Shown here piece after piece: positions 1-6,361 of a stretch of DNA of 9,712 nt. The first letter of the stretch is position 1. Each line of letters begins with the position of its first letter. The DNA is from JBBDWJ01 sp040902925. GTDB lineage: Bacteria; Acidobacteriota; Terriglobia; Bryobacterales; UBA6623. The DNA is taken from the NCBI GenBank assembly GCA_040902925.1, contig JBBDWJ010000009.1:1-9712 (forward strand), given 5' to 3'. The notes under the pieces were generated by a model. It did not search any database, had not been told where the DNA came from, and saw nothing but the letters and a program-made list of their open reading frames with translations. A program made the translations under genes and the position numbers.

Positions 1-17
1 GAGTACGCGGGCCCTAT

Positions 18-47
18 CCCCGACACCTAACACCTGACACCCACCTG
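18..47. repeat. GACACCT-type intergenic repeat, upstream of cca
   Basis: A short run of imperfect units on + (ccccGACACCT, aACACCTGACACCC, ACCTG) ends about 20 bases before the cca start codon. The same words recur at 1517-1537 in the same orientation and at 1386-1406 inverted. No Shine-Dalgarno sequence is visible between this repeat and the cca ATG, only a pyrimidine-rich tract. The repeat is clear in the sequence. That it belongs to a genome-wide dispersed family is inferred. Confidence 0.7.
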
Positions 48-66
48 CTTCTCCCCTCTGCACAAA

Positions 67-1377
67 ATGACTGAGCAAGAGCTAGCCCGCCACATTGTCG
101 TCACGCTGCGGGAGACGGGCCACGAGGCCTATTGGGCCGGCGGCTGCGTTCGGGATTTGCTTCTTGGACGCGAGCCGGCCGACTATGACGTCGCAACCGC
201 CGCGCTGCCCGCTGACATTCAACGCTACTTCCCGAATTCGCGCGCCGTCGGGGCACAGTTCGGCGTGATTCTTGTCCGCGAGGAAGAAACGGAAGTCGCG
301 GTGGCCACCTTCCGCCTCGACCATGACTACCTGGATGGCCGGCGGCCCTCCGATGTGAGTTTCACGCGCAGCGCCGAGCAAGACGTCCAACGCCGCGACT
401 TCACGATCAACGGACTGCTTTTCGACCCGCTTGAAAACCGGCACCTCGATTTCGTTGGCGGCCGCAAGGACCTCGACGCCCGCCTAGTGCGGGCGATTGG
501 TTCCCCGGCGGAGCGTTTCTCCGAAGACAAGCTGCGCATGCTGCGCGCGGTGCGTTTCGCGGCCCGCCTCGATTTCACGATCGAGACCGGGACTTTTCAA
601 GCCATCCGCAATCACGCGCCGCAGATTGCGCAAATCTCGCCGGAGCGCATTCGCGACGAGCTGAACCGCATCCTCACCGAAGGCGCTGCCAGACGCGGAT
701 TCGAGCTGCTCGACAAGACGGGCCTACTGCAGGTCATTCTGCCGGAGGTCGCGCGGATGAAAGGCGTCGCGCAGCCGCCGCAGTTTCATCCGGAGGGCGA
801 CGTCTGGACCCACACGCTTCTGATGCTCGAAAACCTGCAAAACCCGACGGTTGCGTTGGCGCTGGGGACGCTGCTGCATGACGTCGGCAAACCGCCGACT
901 TACCGGGTCGCCGAACGCATCCGCTTCGACGGCCACGTCGAGGCCGGCATCGCGATCGCTCAGCGCATTTGCGAGAGGCTACGTTATTCGAGCAAAGAAA
1001 CCGAGCAGGTCGTCGCGCTCGTCGCCAATCACATGCGTTTTGGGGAAGTCCAACGCATGCGGCAAAGCACGCTGAAGCGATTCCTGCGGCTACCCTCGTT
1101 CGACGAGCACTTGGAGCTGCACCGGCTCGACTGTTTGAGCAGCCACCGCGACCTCGTCAATTACGATTTCGTGCGGCAGAAAGAATCCGAGCTCGACGAG
1201 CAGGACCTTCACCCCACGCCCCTGCTCACAGGGAATGATTTGATCGCTGCCGGATACGAGCCGGGGCCGCTGTTCAAAGAGATCCTCGCGGAGGTCGAGA
1301 GCGCGCAGTTGGAAGGAAGTATCAGCAGCCGCGAGCAGGCGATGGAGTACGTTGAGAAGCGTTTTGGAAGGCGGTGA
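67..1377 (+). CDS. cca: CCA tRNA nucleotidyltransferase / poly(A) polymerase family protein with HD domain
   Basis: This enzyme of the class II nucleotidyltransferase family probably adds or repairs the 3' CCA end of tRNAs in the cytoplasm, using CTP and ATP. The N-terminal catalytic head has the GG..RD motif (residues 25-30) and the metal-binding DxD pair D39/D41. RRDFTIN (109-115) and the EDKLRMLRAVRFAARL block (153-168) are the template-reading and RNA-binding motifs of the family. A C-terminal HD domain follows, with H249, H271-D272 and H290, which in relatives gives phosphohydrolase activity. The ending LLTGNDLIAAGY..GP (387-401) is typical. At 436 aa the length is normal. Because CCA-adding, A-adding and poly(A) polymerases share these motifs, the exact specificity is less certain than the family. 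The ATG at 67 has no clear Shine-Dalgarno sequence. The gene is convergent with tsaD. Confidence 0.93.
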   Translation: MTEQELARHIVVTLRETGHEAYWAGGCVRDLLLGREPADYDVATAALPADIQRYFPNSRAVGAQFGVILVREEETEVAVATFRLDHDYLDGRRPSDVSFTRSAEQDVQRRDFTINGLLFDPLENRHLDFVGGRKDLDARLVRAIGSPAERFSEDKLRMLRAVRFAARLDFTIETGTFQAIRNHAPQIAQISPERIRDELNRILTEGAARRGFELLDKTGLLQVILPEVARMKGVAQPPQFHPEGDVWTHTLLMLENLQNPTVALALGTLLHDVGKPPTYRVAERIRFDGHVEAGIAIAQRICERLRYSSKETEQVVALVANHMRFGEVQRMRQSTLKRFLRLPSFDEHLELHRLDCLSSHRDLVNYDFVRQKESELDEQDLHPTPLLTGNDLIAAGYEPGPLFKEILAEVESAQLEGSISSREQAMEYVEKRFGRR

Positions 1378-1378
1378 A

Positions 1379-1537
1379 CAGGTTTCAGGTGTCGGGCGTC
1401 AGGTGTCGGGGAATCGGGTTCCGAAGCTACGAAATGAAGCACGGCGCAATGACTAACGTGTCGGATGGCGCCTCACCAAGAACACTTCGCATCTGAAACC
1501 TGGCACCTGAACCCTCACACCTGACACCCGACACCTG
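1379..1537. repeat. Inverted GACACCT-type repeats between cca and tsaD (possible bidirectional terminator)
   Basis: Two arms of the repeat seen at 18-47 face each other in the gap between the convergent genes. Bases 1386-1406 (CAGGTGTCGGGCGTC...) are complementary to 1517-1537 at 20 of 21 positions. In another register 1379-1388 pairs perfectly over 10 bases with 1493-1502. The repeat tract runs on to about 1542, touching the tsaD stop codon. About 110 bases separate the arms, so an RNA hairpin ending either transcript is possible but the loop is large. There is no T-run. The inverted arrangement is directly seen; terminator function is inferred. Confidence 0.7.
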
Positions 1538-1542
1538 GCACC

Positions 1543-2664
1543 TCAAGCCCCAAGGGCCAGCGACGGCCTGGGACGCAGGTCGAGTTGACTGCTTTCACCG
1601 CGGCGCAGTCGGGGATACGCCGCCGCCGCAATCATCGCGGCGTTATCGGTGGAAAGCGAGAGACTCGGAAAATAAACCGCGTAAGGGAGCGATTCAAAGC
1701 TCGCCCGCAGGCCGGAGTTGGCGGCGACCCCTCCCGAGACAATAATCGACTCCACGGGCTGCCTTTCCGCGGCCGCCACGGCCCGCTTCAGAAGTTCTTC
1801 GATTACGGTTTTCTGAAACGAGGCGACGAGATCGAGGGTTGCCTGCGGCGTCACCTCGCGGACCTTTTCGAGCGATGCGGGAAGACCTTGAGCAAACAAA
1901 CGGCGGCGCGCCGCGATCTCTTCCTCCATGTCCGCCGCTCTCACATGCCGCAGGACGGCCGTTTTCAATCCACTGAAGCTCAGGTCGAGCGCGTTGCCCT
2001 TCATCTTCGACATCGGGAGCGGCACGCGAGAAGCGTCTCCCAGGGGCGCGAGTCTGTCGATCAAAGGTCCCCCGGGATAGCCGAAACCCAGCAGCCGGGC
2101 CACCTTGTCGAAGGCTTCGCCGGCAGCGTCATCGCGGGTCCTGCCGACCAGTTCGTAGCTGTAAAAGTCGCCTTCGGAACGCTCGACGTAAAACAGATGC
2201 GAATGGCCGCCGCTGACCACCAACGCCAGCGACGGGAACGGGATCTCACCGCCGCGCTGGCGCTCCTCGAGCACCACGGCGTGAATGTGGCCTTCGATGT
2301 GATTGATCCCGATCAGGGGAATGTCGAGCGACGCCGCGAGCCCCTTGGCAAACGTAACGCCAACCAGCAGCGAACCGACCAGGCCGGGTCCTTCGGTCAC
2401 GGCGACGGCATCAAGATCGCCATAGGAGATGCCGGCCTTCTCGAGCGCTTCGCGAACCACCACGACGATCGCGCGCAGATGTTCGCGTGAAGCCAGCTCC
2501 GGAACGACTCCACCGTAGCGGAAATGAGTCTTGAGCTGGGAAGCGACCACATTCGAGAGCAGGCGGCCGTCCGCGGCGACAACGGCGGCAGCGGTTTCGT
2601 CGCAAGAGGTCTCGATACCCAGAACGTAGGCTGGGCCGGAAGGATCTGACGAAGGCATCGACAT
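1543..2664 (-). CDS. tsaD: tRNA N6-adenosine threonylcarbamoyltransferase TsaD
   Basis: TsaD transfers the threonylcarbamoyl group from TC-AMP to A37 of ANN-decoding tRNAs, completing t6A with TsaB and TsaE. It is an ASKHA-fold protein of the Kae1/TsaD/Gcp family. Clear motifs in order are VLGIETSCDET near the N-terminus, the metal-binding HIEGH pair, VSGGHSHL, GEAFDKVARLLGFGYPGGP, SGLKTA, VSGGVAANSGLR and STDNAAMIA near the C-terminus. From the ATG at 2664 the protein has 373 aa, slightly longer than usual, with about 12 extra residues before VLGIET. A TTG at 2709 (388 aa, with a GGGAG about 9 bases upstream) or an ATG at 2658 are alternatives. The ATG at 2664 has no Shine-Dalgarno sequence and is instead preceded by an anti-Shine-Dalgarno-like CCTCCTTTCGCCA. 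TsaB and TsaE genes are not in the window. An upstream structured leader (2790-3052) lies on the same strand. Confidence 0.95.
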   Translation of the reverse strand: MSMPSSDPSGPAYVLGIETSCDETAAAVVAADGRLLSNVVASQLKTHFRYGGVVPELASREHLRAIVVVVREALEKAGISYGDLDAVAVTEGPGLVGSLLVGVTFAKGLAASLDIPLIGINHIEGHIHAVVLEERQRGGEIPFPSLALVVSGGHSHLFYVERSEGDFYSYELVGRTRDDAAGEAFDKVARLLGFGYPGGPLIDRLAPLGDASRVPLPMSKMKGNALDLSFSGLKTAVLRHVRAADMEEEIAARRRLFAQGLPASLEKVREVTPQATLDLVASFQKTVIEELLKRAVAAAERQPVESIIVSGGVAANSGLRASFESLPYAVYFPSLSLSTDNAAMIAAAAYPRLRRGESSQLDLRPRPSLALGA

Positions 2665-2802
2665 TGGCGAAAGGAGGGAACCGCTGACTCGGGCGCTGCC
2701 GCCGGGCAACCCTGGCTGCTCCCATCGAGTCGGGGGCGGAGTAGGGGACCGGCGCTAGAACCCCAAACACACCAGTCTACAACCGCGCCTGAGACGGGAA
2801 CA

Positions 2803-2834
2803 CCCCCGAGGGCCCGTCAGAGTCCCCTCGGGGG
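2803..2834 (-). terminator. GC-rich terminator-like hairpin between mini-ORF element and tsaD
   Basis: CCCCCGAGGG (2803-2812) and CCCTCGGGGG (2825-2834) form a perfect 10-bp stem with a 12-base loop (2813-2824). On the minus strand the downstream flank is TGTTCCCGTC, with no run of T, so it is not a classical intrinsic terminator. It could be an attenuator, pause site or stable 3' end about 140 bases before the tsaD ATG. Nine loop bases (2813-2821) are complementary to 2937-2945, which suggests a tertiary contact. Confidence 0.5.
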
Positions 2835-2972
2835 CGTCCACTTAAGCCGTCAGGAAGTTGAATCCCTGCGACATATTTCTACAGCAGAACAACCCTGGTG
2901 AGAGGCCGTTCCACAGGAACCGTGGCCCGTTACTGGTCTGACGGGCGTCAGAACGTTATCCAACAGTCAGCG

Positions 2973-3023
2973 TTAACCGTCGGCCACCTCACCAAATGGA
3001 TGTCCGCTACAGTCAGTACTCAT
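2973..3023 (-). CDS. 16-codon leader-like mini-ORF with an extreme Shine-Dalgarno
   Basis: ATG at 3023 opens MSTDCSGHPFGEVADG and ends with TAA at 2975-2973. GAAAGGAGGTGATCCAGC (3043-3026) lies just upstream and is complementary to the usual bacterial 16S rRNA 3' tail over 18 bases, with 11 bases from GGAGG to ATG. A well-spaced promoter sits directly upstream and a structured region follows. The last codons overlap one arm of an 11-bp long-range stem (2982-2994), so translation would be expected to disrupt that stem. The peptide has no run of one amino acid as in classical biosynthetic attenuators and has no hydrophobic segment. The function is unknown: leader peptide, ribosome-loading site or regulatory decoy are all possible. 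The ORF is too short to support by coding statistics, so the case rests on the ribosome-binding site and context. Confidence 0.55.
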   Translation of the reverse strand: MSTDCSGHPFGEVADG

Positions 3024-3025
3024 AA

Positions 3026-3043
3026 GCTGGATCACCTCCTTTC
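3026..3043 (-). promoter_or_regulatory. Extended Shine-Dalgarno, 18-nt complement of the 16S rRNA 3' tail
   Basis: Read on the minus strand this is GAAAGGAGGTGATCCAGC, matching the reverse complement of the common 16S 3' end across the whole anti-Shine-Dalgarno tail and into the helix-45 edge. Ordinary sites match 4-8 bases, and no gene start in this window has anything similar. It decides the start of the mini-ORF at 3023. On + the same bases look like the end of a 16S gene, but nothing upstream resembles 16S. Confidence 0.75.
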
Positions 3044-3058
3044 GCCAGTGATATTTCC

Positions 3059-3087
3059 ATCCTAAGGTCGGACAAACTGCTAGTCAA
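3059..3087 (-). promoter_or_regulatory. Sigma70-like promoter for the mini-ORF / tsaD leader
   Basis: On the minus strand a TTGACT -35 (3087-3082; 5 of 6 consensus) and a TAGGAT -10 (3064-3059; 4 of 6) are separated by exactly 17 bases. Transcription would begin near 3052, giving a 5' UTR of about 29 bases that is mostly the extended ribosome-binding site. No other comparably good promoter is seen between here and tsaD, so tsaD may depend on it through read-through. Called by eye. Confidence 0.6.
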
Positions 3088-3120
3088 TCAGTAATTTCGG
3101 GTTGCAGTAAACTCAAGTAC

Positions 3121-3876
3121 ATGGCCCCGGCCATCCACGCTCTAGGTCTGTCCAAATCCTACGGAGATAAGGCTGCGGTCAGCAGCCTCGACCTCGAAGT
3201 CCCGCAGGGGAGTTTCTTCGGATTTCTGGGACCGAATGGCGCGGGAAAGACCACCACGATCCACATGCTGATCGGGCTGCTGCAGCCTACCGCCGGGGAG
3301 GTGGAAGTGCTCGGCATGCGGGTCCCCGAGCAGCTCGACAACATCAAACGTCTCATCGGCGTAGTGCCCGACGAATCCACCCTGTTTGACCGGCTGACTG
3401 GCAGCGAGTTTTTGGAGTTCGTCGGCCGCATGTACGGCCTGTCGCGCGAAGTAGCGGCGCGGCGCGCCGGCGAGTTGATGGAGCTGTTTGAGCTGCAAAA
3501 GAGCGCTTCGACGCTCGTCGCGAGTTATTCCAAGGGCATGAAGAAACGCCTCGCGCTGGCCGGAGCCCTGATCCACCGCCCGCAACTGTTCCTGCTCGAT
3601 GAGCCCTTCGAAGGCGTCGATCCGCTCGGCGCGCGGCTGATGAAGGGAATCCTGATGGAGCAGGTCGAGCGCGGCGCCACGGTTTTCATCACCTCGCATG
3701 TGCTGGAAGTCGTCGAGCGGCTTTGCGACAGAGTGGCGATCATCGCCGACGGCCGGCTGGTGGCCGAAGGATCAGTCCCCGAGTTGCGCTCCGCCCAGGA
3801 AACCCTCGAAGACATCTTTCTGCGCGTCGTCGGCGGCGAAAGAGCCGTTCACCGCCTCGACTGGCTGCTGGCATGA
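3121..3876 (+). CDS. ABC-2 type transporter ATP-binding protein
   Basis: This cytoplasmic ATPase powers the membrane protein encoded immediately downstream and most likely exports an unknown substrate. In the 251-aa protein, Walker A is GPNGAGKT (37-44), the signature is YSKGMKKRLALAGAL (136-150), Walker B is LFLLDEP (156-162) with the D-loop VDP, and the switch histidine is H193. The segment after IGVV has PDEST (83-87), so the canonical Q-loop glutamine is replaced by an acidic residue, as in many ABC-2 exporters with PE. No Shine-Dalgarno sequence precedes the ATG, but the N-terminus MAPAIHALGLSKSYG fits the family well. It is divergent from the minus-strand promoter at 3059-3087. The substrate cannot be read from the sequence. 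Confidence 0.93.
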   Translation: MAPAIHALGLSKSYGDKAAVSSLDLEVPQGSFFGFLGPNGAGKTTTIHMLIGLLQPTAGEVEVLGMRVPEQLDNIKRLIGVVPDESTLFDRLTGSEFLEFVGRMYGLSREVAARRAGELMELFELQKSASTLVASYSKGMKKRLALAGALIHRPQLFLLDEPFEGVDPLGARLMKGILMEQVERGATVFITSHVLEVVERLCDRVAIIADGRLVAEGSVPELRSAQETLEDIFLRVVGGERAVHRLDWLLA

Positions 3877-5513
3877 AGGCGCTGCGGCAGATCCTCGCTC
3901 TTGTCGAAGTCCAGCTTCGTTGCCTGTTGAATGCGTTCCGGCGGAACGGCCACGGCCCGTCGATGCTGATCTCGCTCGCCCTGTCGGTGGTGTGGTATGG
4001 CCTGTGGCTGGTGGCGGCGATTGGTTCCGCCGTCATTCCCAGCCTGGTCGGCCGCGAGGACATCGAGAAGGCCCTGCCTGGGCTGCTTTTCATGATGATG
4101 GGCTATTGGCAGCTCGCCCCGGTTCTGACGATGTCGCTGGGCGTGTCGCTGCAAATGCGCAAGGTCGCGATCTATCCGGTGACCACGCGCACCTTGTTCG
4201 CCGTCGAAGTTTTGTTGCGCCTGGGCACCGGGCTGGAAATGGTGCTGGTGCTGTGCGGCCTGTGCGTCGGGCTGCTGGCGGCGGGTACGCCGCACGGCTG
4301 GGAACTCGCGCTTTCGTTTCTGCTGTTCATCGTCTTCAACGTGCTGCTCTCGGCCGGAATCCGCAATACGATCGAGCAGATCTTTCAGAAGCGGCGGCTA
4401 CGCGAAGTCGTTGTGCTGCTGGTGGTGAGCGCGACCCTTTTGCCGCAGCTTCTGGTATGGAGCGAGAGGGCCCGCGAATTCGCCTACTGGGCCTTGCTGG
4501 GCGGACGAAGCGTCCCCTATTGGATTCTGCCCTCGGGGCTCGCCGCCCGCATCGCGGTTGACGGATGGGTATGGAGCGACGCGCTGATTCTGACCGGCAT
4601 GGTGATCGCGGCGGGCGTGTTCGGATATCGCCAGTTTTGCAGAGGCTGCCAGCCGGATAACAGCTTTGCCGCGGCGACGGTCCCGAAGTCACGCCCCGGC
4701 CGGCGTCTGAGCTTGAAGGAACATATTGTGCGGGCGCCTTCGCGACTGCTGCCCGATCCGATCGGCGCGCTGGTCGAGAAAGAGATCGTCTACCTGTGGC
4801 GCAGCCCGCGCTTCCGGCTGCCTTTTTTCATGGGATTTACATTCGGCGTCATCGCCTGGGTGCCGCTGATGAAGCAGTGGGAATCAAGTCTGGGCCGCTG
4901 GATGGCCGATACCTCGGTCACTCTTATTTCGCTCTACGCCTTGCTGCTGCTGGGGCCGGTGCTGTTTCTCAACCGCTTCGGCTTTGACCGCGGCGCGGCG
5001 CGCTTTTATTTCTGGCTGCCGTTGAGCATGCGGGGGCTGCTGCTCGCGAAGAACCTCACGACGCTGCTGTATAGCCTGCTGGAAGTCGCCCTTGTTGCGG
5101 TGACATGCGCACTGATCGGGCTGCCGATCACCACACAGCAGCTTGTCGAGGCGTTCGTCGTCGCCACGATCGCGCTACTCTACCTGCTTTCGGTAGGCAA
5201 CTACATGTCCGTGCGATTCCCGAGCCGCAGCAACCCCGACCGCGTTTCGCGCGCGGGTCCTGGCCACGGCATCACCGGCGCGGTGCAGTTCCTGCTATTC
5301 CCGGCGTCGCTGGTTCCGGTCCTGTTCGCCTTCGTAGTGAGGCATGGAGACGCGGGGCAGCAAGGCTTTCTTTTGGCGCTGGCCGCCGCGGCGCTCGGTG
5401 GTTGCCTGCTGTACGCGACGGTTCTTGATCGCGCCGCCCGCTACGCCGAGCTGAATCGGGAATTGCTCCTCGGGCACTTGACGGACGGCGAAGACCCGAT
5501 CGTCACCGGGTAG
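3873..5513 (+). CDS. ABC-type exporter permease, about 12 membrane segments
   Basis: This is the likely membrane partner of the preceding ATPase. The start is the ATG at 3873, which overlaps the ATPase stop codon (ATGA), so the two are translationally coupled. An upstream extension of the same frame lies inside the ATPase gene and is rejected. The 546-aa protein starts MKALRQILALVEVQLRCLLN. It shows about 12 hydrophobic segments in two groups of about six, separated by a basic, hydrophilic stretch (near residues 265-300) containing SRPGRRLSLKEHIVR. This layout fits a permease with two fused ABC-2-like halves. The second half contains ALVEKEIVYLWRSPRFR, the cytoplasmic re-entrant start common in ABC-2 permeases. 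There is no recognisable substrate signature, and the exact subfamily is uncertain. Confidence 0.8.
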   Translation: MKALRQILALVEVQLRCLLNAFRRNGHGPSMLISLALSVVWYGLWLVAAIGSAVIPSLVGREDIEKALPGLLFMMMGYWQLAPVLTMSLGVSLQMRKVAIYPVTTRTLFAVEVLLRLGTGLEMVLVLCGLCVGLLAAGTPHGWELALSFLLFIVFNVLLSAGIRNTIEQIFQKRRLREVVVLLVVSATLLPQLLVWSERAREFAYWALLGGRSVPYWILPSGLAARIAVDGWVWSDALILTGMVIAAGVFGYRQFCRGCQPDNSFAAATVPKSRPGRRLSLKEHIVRAPSRLLPDPIGALVEKEIVYLWRSPRFRLPFFMGFTFGVIAWVPLMKQWESSLGRWMADTSVTLISLYALLLLGPVLFLNRFGFDRGAARFYFWLPLSMRGLLLAKNLTTLLYSLLEVALVAVTCALIGLPITTQQLVEAFVVATIALLYLLSVGNYMSVRFPSRSNPDRVSRAGPGHGITGAVQFLLFPASLVPVLFAFVVRHGDAGQQGFLLALAAAALGGCLLYATVLDRAARYAELNRELLLGHLTDGEDPIVTG

Positions 5514-5582
5514 CCTATCCAATACATACTCACTCGGGCCAAAACAGACTCACTCCGGGCCTCTGATCAGCACGGGCCTTCT
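5514..5582. other. Short convergent intergenic gap with a small direct repeat
   Basis: The 69 bases between the permease and cbiO carry ACTCACTCGGGCC (5528-5540) and ACTCACTCCGGGCC (5548-5561), a direct repeat at a 20-base step. No strong hairpin with a T-run is visible for either convergent gene. I see nothing else here. Confidence 0.5.
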
Positions 5583-6293
5583 TCAACGCGGACGCAGGGC
5601 CGCGTTGGTATCCCACTGAAACCGGTCGATGATGGACTCGACGCCGCCCGTCGAGACAATCTTCCCCTTCTCGAAAAACGCCGCTCGGGAAGCCAGCGTC
5701 CGGGCGAGGTCGACATCATGCGTGACGATCAGCTTGGCTTGCGGCAGCGAGGAGAGAATCGCAACCAGTTGCCCCCGCGCCGGGGGATCGAGAAAAGTCG
5801 CCGGCTCATCGAGCACGATGATCTCGGGGTCCATCGCGAGAACGCCGGCCAGCGCGACCCGCCGTTTCTCGCCTGCGCTGAGGTGGTAGGGCGCGCGCCC
5901 GGCCGCGTATCGCATGCCAACCAGATCGAGGCAGCGTTCCACCCTCGTGCGGACCTCATCCGACCCAAGCCCCATGTTCAGAGGCCCAAACGCCACGTCT
6001 TCTTCGACAGTCGGCATGAACAACTGATCATCGGAATCCTGGAACAGCACGCCGATCTTCTGGCGGGCGAAGCTGAAGGTGGATTCGGTAAGCTCCCTGC
6101 CGCAAACGCGGATCTGGCCCCGGCCCTTCAACAAACCAACGAGGTGAAGCAGGAAGGTGGTCTTGCCCGATCCGTTGGCGCCGAACAGGGCGACGGTTTC
6201 GCCCGCCTGAAGCGAGAAATCCACGCCCTGCAGCGCCACGGTGCCGTCGGGATAGTGGAACTGCAGGTCGACGACCTCAATGACGGGCTCCAT
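5583..6293 (-). CDS. cbiO: Nickel/cobalt ECF transporter ATPase, CbiO-type
   Basis: This is the ATPase of an energy-coupling-factor importer, expected to act with CbiQ and CbiM for Ni2+ or Co2+ uptake. In the 236-aa protein, Walker A is GANGSGKT (38-45), the Q-loop glutamine is in GVLFQDSDDQLF (81-92), the signature is LSAGEKRRVALAG (138-150), Walker B is IIVLDEP (158-164) and the switch histidine is H192. FQDSDDQLF followed by TVEEDVAFGPLN is diagnostic of the CbiO/EcfA group. Small departures are LSAGEK for the usual LSGGQK and a D-loop of FLDP rather than GLDP. The gene is last in the operon and follows cbiQ after 68 bases. The ATG has only a weak upstream purine stretch. Confidence 0.93.
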   Translation of the reverse strand: MEPVIEVVDLQFHYPDGTVALQGVDFSLQAGETVALFGANGSGKTTFLLHLVGLLKGRGQIRVCGRELTESTFSFARQKIGVLFQDSDDQLFMPTVEEDVAFGPLNMGLGSDEVRTRVERCLDLVGMRYAAGRAPYHLSAGEKRRVALAGVLAMDPEIIVLDEPATFLDPPARGQLVAILSSLPQAKLIVTHDVDLARTLASRAAFFEKGKIVSTGGVESIIDRFQWDTNAALRPR

Positions 6294-6361
6294 CCTAAAA
6301 CCCCATTCGCCCGCGCGGTAGCCGGCCGGTCAGGCACTCTGTTTGAGGGATGGGCATACCG

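Larger units (their letters stand above)
2790..3052 (-). ncRNA. Candidate structured RNA / leader upstream of tsaD, with embedded mini-ORF
   Basis: This 263-base stretch, transcribed leftward from the promoter at 3059-3087, holds several interlocking complementarities. ATCAC 3031-3035 pairs with GTGAT 3048-3052, putting the ribosome-binding site in a 5' hairpin loop. TGGTGAG plus GGCC (2896-2902, 2904-2907) pairs with GGCC plus CTCACCA (2982-2985, 2988-2994), giving 11 bp. Smaller stems are TCTGAC 2937-2942 with GTCAGA 2947-2952, and GTTG/CTGC (2857-2860, 2866-2869) with GCAG/CAAC (2884-2887, 2890-2893). A terminal hairpin lies at 2803-2834, and its loop can pair with 2937-2945. The density of pairing, the promoter and the mini-ORF support a real RNA element. 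I do not recognise it as a known riboswitch, 6S, tmRNA, SRP or RNase P RNA. The ends are estimates. It could be an independent small RNA or the tsaD 5' leader. Confidence 0.5.

Noticed and set aside
1585..2490. 301-codon open frame on + opposite tsaD
   Set aside because: Low-complexity, arginine/histidine-rich translation that is the antisense shadow of tsaD, which has all family motifs.
2845..2875. 10-codon minus ORF (MSQGFNFLTA) inside the structured region
   Set aside because: No Shine-Dalgarno sequence, and it lies within predicted stems, so likely chance.
3026..3043. 3' end of a 16S rRNA gene on the + strand (GCTGGATCACCTCCTTTC)
   Set aside because: The upstream bases do not resemble 16S helices 44-45, and no rRNA or ITS sequence follows. 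On the minus strand the same bases sit between a good promoter and an ATG, so an extended Shine-Dalgarno sequence is the better reading.
3698..4561. 287-codon frame overlapping the ATPase and permease genes
   Set aside because: Alternative-frame shadow in GC-rich DNA, with no domain and an arginine-rich composition.
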